Assembly: GCA_021741925.1 (NCBI GenBank) | Contig: JAIOWW010000070.1 | Location: forward strand, 1 to 6,244 | DNA from: Pontimonas sp. | GTDB lineage: Bacteria > Actinomycetota > Actinomycetes > Actinomycetales > Microbacteriaceae | Length of the DNA stretch: 6,244 nucleotides | Direction of reading: 5' to 3' | Shown: in pieces, positions 1 to 5,169 of the stretch | Numbering within the stretch: position 1 is the first letter of the stretch | Layout: each line of letters opens with the position of its first letter | Made by a program: the position numbers and the translations under genes | Notes under the pieces: model-generated | Seen by the model: the letters and a program-made list of their open reading frames with translations, nothing else | The model's database searches: none | What the model was told of the DNA's origin: nothing

Positions 1-1184
1 TAGACCTCGCCACTGCGCGTGAGCGTGTGAGAGAAATTTCTGCTCGGTTTGGATTTGATATCGACCCCGATGCCACTATCGAAGACCTGCCGGTCGGCAT
101 TCAGCAGCGGGTCGAAATCGTGAAGGCTCTGGCTCGGGAGGCAAAGGTACTCATCCTGGACGAGCCGACTGCCGTGCTGACACCCCAGGAGACGGATGAG
201 CTGATGGCCATAATGCGTCAGCTGGCTGACGAGGGAACCTCGATCGTGTTCATTACGCACAAGCTCCGCGAGGTGAAGGCTGTTGCTGATGTCGTGACCG
301 TCATTCGAGGGGGCAAAGTCATTGACTCCGTTTCGCCAGAGACTTCTGTGGGAGATCTCGCATCATTGATGGTCGGGCGTGAGGTGGACCTGACTGTCAC
401 CAAGAATGAGCCAAAGCTTGGTGATCTGGTTTTGAAGGTACAAGACCTGGTTGTCGTCGATGATCGCCAGCAAAAAGTCATCGATGGGATTTCTCTGGAG
501 GTGAGAGCCGGTGAGGTTCTTTGTCTTGCAGGGGTCGAAGGTAATGGTCAGACCGCGTTTGCTGAGACACTTTTGGGGCTTCGTCAGGTCACCTCTGGCA
601 CCATCACGCTCGGTGGGAAGAACATCACCGACTCGAGTGTTCGAGAGGTGTTGGGAGCCGGAGTTGGGTATATTCCCGAAGACCGGAAGAAAGATGGGCT
701 CGTGGGGGATTTCACCCTCGAAGAGAACTTTATGACCGACGGTTCGTTCTCGAGACCGTGGACTAAAGGCCTGTCAATTGATTTTTCTTCCAGGCAAGAA
801 ACGAGTGCTGACCTGATTGAGCGCTTCGATATTCGAACCCCGTCGGCCACCACCTTGGCCAAAAAATTGTCCGGTGGAAATCAGCAGAAGGTTGTGGTGG
901 CGAGAGAGCTCACCCGCGATCTGAAACTCTTCGTTGCTGCTCAACCAACCCGCGGAGTTGATGTGGGGTCCATCGAGTTCATCCACGAGCAAATCATTGC
1001 GACCAGAGATCGCGGCATTCCCGTCGTGATTATTTCGACGGAACTCGATGAGGTCTACGGATTGGCCGATCGCATCGCCGTGATGTACCGCGGTCGAATC
1101 GTTGGAATTGTTCCTCCCTCTACGACACGAGAGCAGATGGGCCAAATGATGGCGGGAATCGTTCCAGAGGGAATCGCGGCATGA
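1..1184 (+). CDS. Nucleoside ABC importer ATPase, NupO/RbsA-like double-NBD protein (5' end cut by window)
   Basis: This ATPase would power nucleoside import through the two permeases that follow, on the cytoplasmic face of the membrane. The frame is open from the first full codon at 3, so the start and the first Walker A lie outside. About 393 residues remain of a family usually near 510. The first nucleotide-binding domain shows an off-consensus signature LPVGIQQR (87-110), an intact Walker B LILDEPT (150-170) and an H-loop FITHKL (249-266). The second shows Walker A GVEGNGQT with Gln for Lys (531-554), the hallmark GYIPEDR (666-686), a canonical signature LSGGNQQK (867-890), and a degenerate Walker B ending AAQPTRG (936-956). 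This domain pair with degenerate second-site residues is typical of the NupO/RbsA (sugar and nucleoside) class. Adjacent cdd and add favour nucleosides over sugars. The gene overlaps the next by ATGA. Family assignment is very secure; substrate is inferred from context. Confidence 0.93.
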   Translation, partial: DLATARERVREISARFGFDIDPDATIEDLPVGIQQRVEIVKALAREAKVLILDEPTAVLTPQETDELMAIMRQLADEGTSIVFITHKLREVKAVADVVTVIRGGKVIDSVSPETSVGDLASLMVGREVDLTVTKNEPKLGDLVLKVQDLVVVDDRQQKVIDGISLEVRAGEVLCLAGVEGNGQTAFAETLLGLRQVTSGTITLGGKNITDSSVREVLGAGVGYIPEDRKKDGLVGDFTLEENFMTDGSFSRPWTKGLSIDFSSRQETSADLIERFDIRTPSATTLAKKLSGGNQQKVVVARELTRDLKLFVAAQPTRGVDVGSIEFIHEQIIATRDRGIPVVIISTELDEVYGLADRIAVMYRGRIVGIVPPSTTREQMGQMMAGIVPEGIAA

Positions 1185-2374
1185 CGCTTCTGAAGGAAAT
1201 ACTGTCGACGAGCGCGACTCGCGCATTCTTGTCGATCGTCATGGGCTTCCTTGTGGGAGCCATCTTCATGATGATCTCGGGTGAAGAAGTAGGCGAAGCG
1301 CTGGAATCGGGCGGTCTCGGCGAAGCCTTTGGTGCCGCCTTGATGACCGTCTCTGATGGCTACAGTGCGCTATTCCGAGGATCCATTTTCAATACCCGAG
1401 CCGACGATCTGGTCACGGCTCTTCGGCCGCTGACGGAGACTTTGAGATTGGGTGCGCCGCTCATTGCGGCCGGTTTGGGTATTTCATTGGGTTTCCGGGT
1501 TGGCTTGTTCAACATTGGTGGAAACGGGCAGATGGTGTTCGGGATTCTCTGGGCAACATGGATTAGCACTCGGATGGAACTCCCCATTGTTCTTCACATG
1601 CTGGCAGCCCTCATTGTGGCTATCCTCGGTGCGGCCCTATGGGGAGCGCTGGTGGGCTTCTTGAAAGCTCAGACAGGTGCGCACGAGGTCATTTTGACCA
1701 TCATGTTGAACTATGTGGCTATATACCTATTCACTTGGTTCATCAGGAGCCCCGATCTGCTTCAGCAGGTCGAGGCCGGAGGGACACCGAAGTCAGATGC
1801 TCCAGCGATTACGGCGCAGCTGCCGCAGCTTTTCCCGGGCACTTATTCCTTGCACCTTGGTTTTGTGCTGGCCATTCTCGCGGCGATTACCTACTGGTGG
1901 CTCATGGAGCGCTCCGCGATTGGGTATCGCTTCAGGATGGTGGGCCACAACCCGCATGCTGCACGCACCGCAGGAATTTCGGTAGAGCGCACCTACATCT
2001 ATGCCATGGCTGTCTCCGCAGCTTTCCTGGGTGTTGCTGGAGCTAATCAAGCGCTCGGAACCCAGGTCCCCTACACCGAGACCGTTCACGCGGGCATTGG
2101 GTTCGATGGCATCACCGTTGCTCTTCTCGGTGGAGGCAATGCGGTGGGAATCTTCTTCGCAGGGTTGCTTTTTGGCGCTTTCAAAGCGGGTGGTCCGCAA
2201 ATGCAGGTGATTGGTGTGTCTCCAGAGGTCTTAGGAATTGTGCAGGGCGCCATCGTTCTCTTTATTGCTGCACCGCCTCTTGTTCGCGCACTCTTCCGTT
2301 TGCCAGCACTCTCGAGCACCCCAGCACTAGATCGACTCAAAGCTCGCTTCCGGCGGAAGGGGGCCATCTCATGA
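1181..2374 (+). CDS. Nucleoside ABC transporter permease, NupP-like
   Basis: This is an integral membrane subunit of the importer, 397 residues, of the branched-chain amino acid/ribose/nucleoside permease superfamily (BPD_transp_2). One membrane segment lies near the N-terminus (about 14-32), followed by a polar stretch to about residue 88. The hydrophobic core then has segments near 91-110, 118-136, 139-160, 171-189, 225-242, 272-290, 308-334 and 350-368. Family landmarks are GLFNIGGNGQ (108-117), the cytoplasmic coupling-loop motif GYRFRMVGHNPHAARTAGI (248-266) and GFDGITVALLGG (307-318). The tail is basic (RLKARFRRK), in line with a cytoplasmic C-terminus. The ATG overlaps the ATPase stop by four bases, and purine-rich AGAGGGA (1166-1172) sits 8 bases upstream, so translation is probably coupled. 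It should pair with the next permease as a heterodimer. A simple-sugar substrate is possible from sequence alone, but the deaminase neighbours argue for nucleosides. Confidence 0.92.
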   Translation: MTLLKEILSTSATRAFLSIVMGFLVGAIFMMISGEEVGEALESGGLGEAFGAALMTVSDGYSALFRGSIFNTRADDLVTALRPLTETLRLGAPLIAAGLGISLGFRVGLFNIGGNGQMVFGILWATWISTRMELPIVLHMLAALIVAILGAALWGALVGFLKAQTGAHEVILTIMLNYVAIYLFTWFIRSPDLLQQVEAGGTPKSDAPAITAQLPQLFPGTYSLHLGFVLAILAAITYWWLMERSAIGYRFRMVGHNPHAARTAGISVERTYIYAMAVSAAFLGVAGANQALGTQVPYTETVHAGIGFDGITVALLGGGNAVGIFFAGLLFGAFKAGGPQMQVIGVSPEVLGIVQGAIVLFIAAPPLVRALFRLPALSSTPALDRLKARFRRKGAIS

Positions 2375-3642
2375 GCACCATAGTGACTCCCGGCGTTTTT
2401 TCTCTTGCTGAGGCGAAGGTGAGCTGGAAAGCCCCATGGTTCATGGCGTTTTTCAGCGCTCTGGTGTTCGGCGGTTTTGGGGTTCTGGGCCGACGAGAGC
2501 CGGTCGTGTATTCCTTGACAGCAGAGGATGCGAACTTCACTCTCCCTCCGATTGAGGCCATGTCTCACATGGTGGGGCTGACCCTAGGCACCATCTTGTT
2601 GGTGATCACTGGATTGGCTTTCTTCTGGGTTATCCAGAAGAAACCGGTTCCTCTGTGGTGGTCACTGGTCTTTGGGTTTATTGCGATTACTGCGCTGTTG
2701 GGGTGGTTAGCTGCTGGCGATCGAGTCCCCGTTGCCTTCTTGTTGGCTAACGCCATCGTGCTGGCTATCCCGATCATGTTTGGTGGGATGGCAGGAGTGA
2801 TGTCCGAGCGTGTAGGCGTTGTCAATATCGCTATTGAGGGACAACTGCTGACCGGGGCCTTCGTGGCAGCGGTGGTCTCCACTCTGACCGGAAACCTCTA
2901 CATCGGAATGGTCGCTGCCATGATTGCGGCTGCCCTGGTGTCGATGGTGCTGGCGGTTTTTGCCGTTCGCTATCTGGTGGACCAAATCATTGTGGGAGTT
3001 GTGCTGAACGTCCTCGTCATCGGCGTCACGAACTTCCTGTATTCCCAATGGCTGACCCAGGACGCTTCAGCGTCCAATGCACCGGGCACTTTCCCGGTGG
3101 TGTCGATACCAGTCCTGAGTGATATCCCCATTCTTGGCCCTGTGCTGTTTGAGAACCGACTGACGGTATTTCTCGCCTTCCTGGCGGTTCCCCTGCTCTG
3201 GTATGTGCTGTTTCGCACTAGCTGGGGCTTGCGCGCACGTGCAGTGGGGGAATACCCGATGGCAGCAGACACCATGGGTATTGGAGTAGCAGCCACCCGT
3301 TTCTGGTGGGTAGTCATGGGAGGAGCACTCGCAGGACTGGGAGGAGCCGCTCTGACCATTGGAAACGTCGGTGCGTTTGGTAAAGAGATGACGCAGGGTC
3401 AGGGCTTTATTGCGCTTGCGGTCGTGATTCTTGGCCGCTGGCACCCCTTCTATATGTCTGCCGCAGCCCTGCTCTTTGGGTTCTCAATTATTTTGCGGGT
3501 ATGGGCCAACCAGGTGAGCCCGGGAATTCCCACTGACTTCATCATCATGGTTCCCTACCTAGTCACCATCATTGCGGTGGTCGGATTTGTGGGCCGGGTG
3601 AGGCCTCCCGCAGCATCTGGCAAACCGTATGTCAAGGAGTGA
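2371..3642 (+). CDS. Nucleoside ABC transporter permease, NupQ-like
   Basis: This is the second membrane subunit, 423 residues, same superfamily but clearly distinct from its upstream partner. Hydrophobic segments are visible near 22-40, 66-88, 95-114, 119-142, 160-198 (probably two), 203-223, 264-282, 310-332, 345-375 and 390-408. Landmarks are MSERVGVVNIAIEGQ (144-158), the coupling-loop motif GLRARAVGEYPMAADTMGI (286-304) and GQGFIALAVVILGRWHP (343-359), all characteristic of the NupQ/YufQ branch. A hydrophilic loop at about 226-245 (DASASNAPGT) is likely extracytoplasmic. The ATG overlaps the previous stop as ATGA, with AAGGGGG (2357-2363) seven bases upstream, as expected for two permeases made in equal amounts. 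The 3' end carries the cdd ribosome binding site inside its last codons. The substrate is inferred from the operon. Confidence 0.92.
   Translation: MSTIVTPGVFSLAEAKVSWKAPWFMAFFSALVFGGFGVLGRREPVVYSLTAEDANFTLPPIEAMSHMVGLTLGTILLVITGLAFFWVIQKKPVPLWWSLVFGFIAITALLGWLAAGDRVPVAFLLANAIVLAIPIMFGGMAGVMSERVGVVNIAIEGQLLTGAFVAAVVSTLTGNLYIGMVAAMIAAALVSMVLAVFAVRYLVDQIIVGVVLNVLVIGVTNFLYSQWLTQDASASNAPGTFPVVSIPVLSDIPILGPVLFENRLTVFLAFLAVPLLWYVLFRTSWGLRARAVGEYPMAADTMGIGVAATRFWWVVMGGALAGLGGAALTIGNVGAFGKEMTQGQGFIALAVVILGRWHPFYMSAAALLFGFSIILRVWANQVSPGIPTDFIIMVPYLVTIIAVVGFVGRVRPPAASGKPYVKE
3634..3639 (+). promoter_or_regulatory. Ribosome binding site deciding the cdd start
   Basis: AAGGAG lies 8 bases before GTG 3648 and is embedded in the last codons of the upstream permease. 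An in-frame GTG at 3639 overlaps this site and has no Shine-Dalgarno-like sequence of its own, so the site selects 3648 as the cdd start. Confidence 0.75.
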
Positions 3643-3647
3643 CGCAC

Positions 3648-4052
3648 GTGAGCGATATTGATTGGGAGTCGTTGCGAGAAATAGCGACCGGCGCGATGCG
3701 CCGGGCCTATGCCCCCTACTCTGATTTTCCTGTCGGAGCGGCGGCGATTGTGGACGATGGCCGCGTGGTCTCAGGGTGCAATGTGGAGAACGCCAGTTAC
3801 GGAGTAGGGCTCTGCGCTGAGTGCTCCCTGGTGTCGAATCTAGCGATGACTGGCGGAGGCAACCTTGTTGCGTTCACCTGTGTTGATGGCAACGGTGACA
3901 TTTTGATGCCCTGTGGCCGTTGTCGCCAGTTGCTCTATGAACACTCCGCTGAGGGGATGCTTTTGGAAACTGTGAGCGGAGTGAAGACCATAGATGAGGT
4001 GTTGCCTGATGCCTTTGGACCGCGACAACTAGAGGAGTTCCACAATGGCTGA
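3648..4052 (+). CDS. cdd: Cytidine deaminase, homotetrameric type
   Basis: Cytosolic zinc enzyme that hydrolyses cytidine and deoxycytidine to uridine and deoxyuridine plus ammonia. With the GTG at 3648 it is 134 residues, normal for the short tetrameric class. The substrate-binding segments FPVGAA (27-32) and NVEN (45-48) are present. The catalytic CAE gives Zn ligand Cys56 and proton shuttle Glu58, and PCGRC supplies ligands Cys89 and Cys92, so the active site looks complete. CAEC followed by SLVSNL is, from memory, the form common in actinobacteria rather than CAER. The start is set by AAGGAG at 3634-3639; an upstream in-frame GTG at 3639 would add three residues (THV) and give a 4-base overlap with the permease, but lacks a ribosome site. 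It overlaps add by 8 bases. Gene identity is essentially certain; the start is slightly less so. Confidence 0.96.
   Translation: MSDIDWESLREIATGAMRRAYAPYSDFPVGAAAIVDDGRVVSGCNVENASYGVGLCAECSLVSNLAMTGGGNLVAFTCVDGNGDILMPCGRCRQLLYEHSAEGMLLETVSGVKTIDEVLPDAFGPRQLEEFHNG
4032..4037 (+). promoter_or_regulatory. Ribosome binding site of add
   Basis: GAGGAG lies 7 bases before the ATG at 4045, inside the final codons of cdd. It supports that ATG and shows that add can recruit ribosomes itself, although the 8-base overlap with cdd also suggests coupling. Confidence 0.75.
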
Positions 4053-5169
4053 GCCAACACCCACCGCACTTGATATTCAGGCTCTCCCGAAAATCTCGCT
4101 CCATGATCACCTCGACGGCGGTCTCCGTCCCGCCACCATTCTGGAAATAGCCGAGGCAGACGGAGTTTCTCTGCCCATCGACGGCGCAACTGGAGCACCC
4201 ATTGGTGATGCGGGCCGTCTGGGGGAATGGTTCGCAGAGAAGTCTGATTCTGGTTCTCTGGTCGAGTACCTGAAGACGTTTGATGTGACGACTGCGGTCA
4301 TGCAGAGCGAAGCTGGACTTCACCGAATTGCCAAAGAATTTGTCGAGGACCTGGTCTCGGACGGCGTCATTGTCGGAGAGATTCGCTGGGCACCTGAGCA
4401 ACACGTGAAGGGCGGTGTGAGCCTCGATGCCGCTGTGGAAGCAGTCCAGTCCGGCATCGACGACGCCGTGAGTGCTGCTCGCGCTGTCGGAACAACCATT
4501 TATGTCGGACAACTTGTGACAGCGATGAGGCATCTCGACCGTAGTGTCGAGATCGCCCAACTCGCTCTTCGTCATCGGGATAAAGGTGTTGTCGGTTTCG
4601 ACATCGCAGGCCCCGAGGCTGGTTATCCACCAAGCAGGTTCCGTGAGGCCTTTGATCTTCTCGCCCGGGAGATGTTCCCTGTGACTATTCACGCGGGTGA
4701 GGCAGATGGTGTGGAGAGCATCACCAGTGCCCTCATCGATGGGAGAGCACTGCGTCTGGGTCATGGGGTTCGTATCGCTGAAGACATCGGGAACCTTGCT
4801 GCAGAAGACTCAACATCTGCTGACCTGGGATTGGTGGCGAGATGGGTTTTGGAGCGGGGTATTCCGCTGGAGACTAGCCCCTCATCGAACATTCAAACCG
4901 GAGCAATCGAAGCGTGGGGCAAGTCCATGGAGGACCACCCTTTCGATGCCCTCTACCGTTTGGGGTATGCGGTCACGGTCAACACCGATAACCGCTTGAT
5001 GAGTGCAACAACTCTCACGAGGGAGCTGGAGCTCTTGGTTCATGCCTTTGGCTATGGCATTGAGGACCTGCTTGCATTCCAGCTCAATGCAGCTCAGGGA
5101 GCTTTCTTGCGGTGGGATCAAACAGAAGAGGTCATCGACCAGCTACTCGAGGCCTATACCCCGAGTTAG
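4045..5169 (+). CDS. add: Adenosine deaminase
   Basis: Cytosolic zinc-dependent amidohydrolase that converts adenosine and deoxyadenosine to inosine and deoxyinosine, feeding purine salvage. It is 374 residues, usual for the family. The TIM-barrel metal site is complete: HDH (His20, His22) in LHDHLDGGLRP, His216 with catalytic Glu219 in TIHAGE, catalytic His240 in LGHG, and Asp315 in NTDNRLMS. GFDIAGPE (184-191) is the conserved substrate-side strand. The residue after the metal Asp is Asn316, where the mouse enzyme has a second Asp; as far as I recall this NTDN form is widespread in actinobacterial Add. Adenine deaminase is less likely given the length, motifs and the cdd neighbour. The ATG overlaps the end of cdd by 8 bases and has GAGGAG upstream. 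The TAG stop (5167-5169) overlaps the stop of the convergent phosphomutase gene. It is the last gene of the operon. Confidence 0.95.
   Translation: MAEPTPTALDIQALPKISLHDHLDGGLRPATILEIAEADGVSLPIDGATGAPIGDAGRLGEWFAEKSDSGSLVEYLKTFDVTTAVMQSEAGLHRIAKEFVEDLVSDGVIVGEIRWAPEQHVKGGVSLDAAVEAVQSGIDDAVSAARAVGTTIYVGQLVTAMRHLDRSVEIAQLALRHRDKGVVGFDIAGPEAGYPPSRFREAFDLLAREMFPVTIHAGEADGVESITSALIDGRALRLGHGVRIAEDIGNLAAEDSTSADLGLVARWVLERGIPLETSPSSNIQTGAIEAWGKSMEDHPFDALYRLGYAVTVNTDNRLMSATTLTRELELLVHAFGYGIEDLLAFQLNAAQGAFLRWDQTEEVIDQLLEAYTPS

Noticed and set aside
27..29. GTG at 27 as the start of the ATPase gene.
   Set aside because: The frame is open back to the window edge, and the protein would lack the first Walker A and about 120 residues. 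The gene is cut by the window, not short.
531..962. Degenerate Walker A and B of the second domain as a sign of a pseudogene.
   Set aside because: The frame is intact, the signature motif is canonical, and such losses in the second domain are typical for NupO-like importers.
774..1226. Open frame of 150 codons on the - strand opposite the ATPase.
   Set aside because: Low-complexity shadow sequence with no domain; the + strand frame carries clear ABC motifs.
3639..3641. GTG at 3639 as the cdd start.
   Set aside because: It overlaps the AAGGAG ribosome site that is correctly placed for GTG 3648.
3874..4764. Long open frame (296 codons) on the - strand opposite cdd and add.
   Set aside because: Its translation is rich in Cys, His and Arg with no recognisable domain, and it lies wholly antisense to two well-conserved enzymes. 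It is a shadow of their codon pattern.
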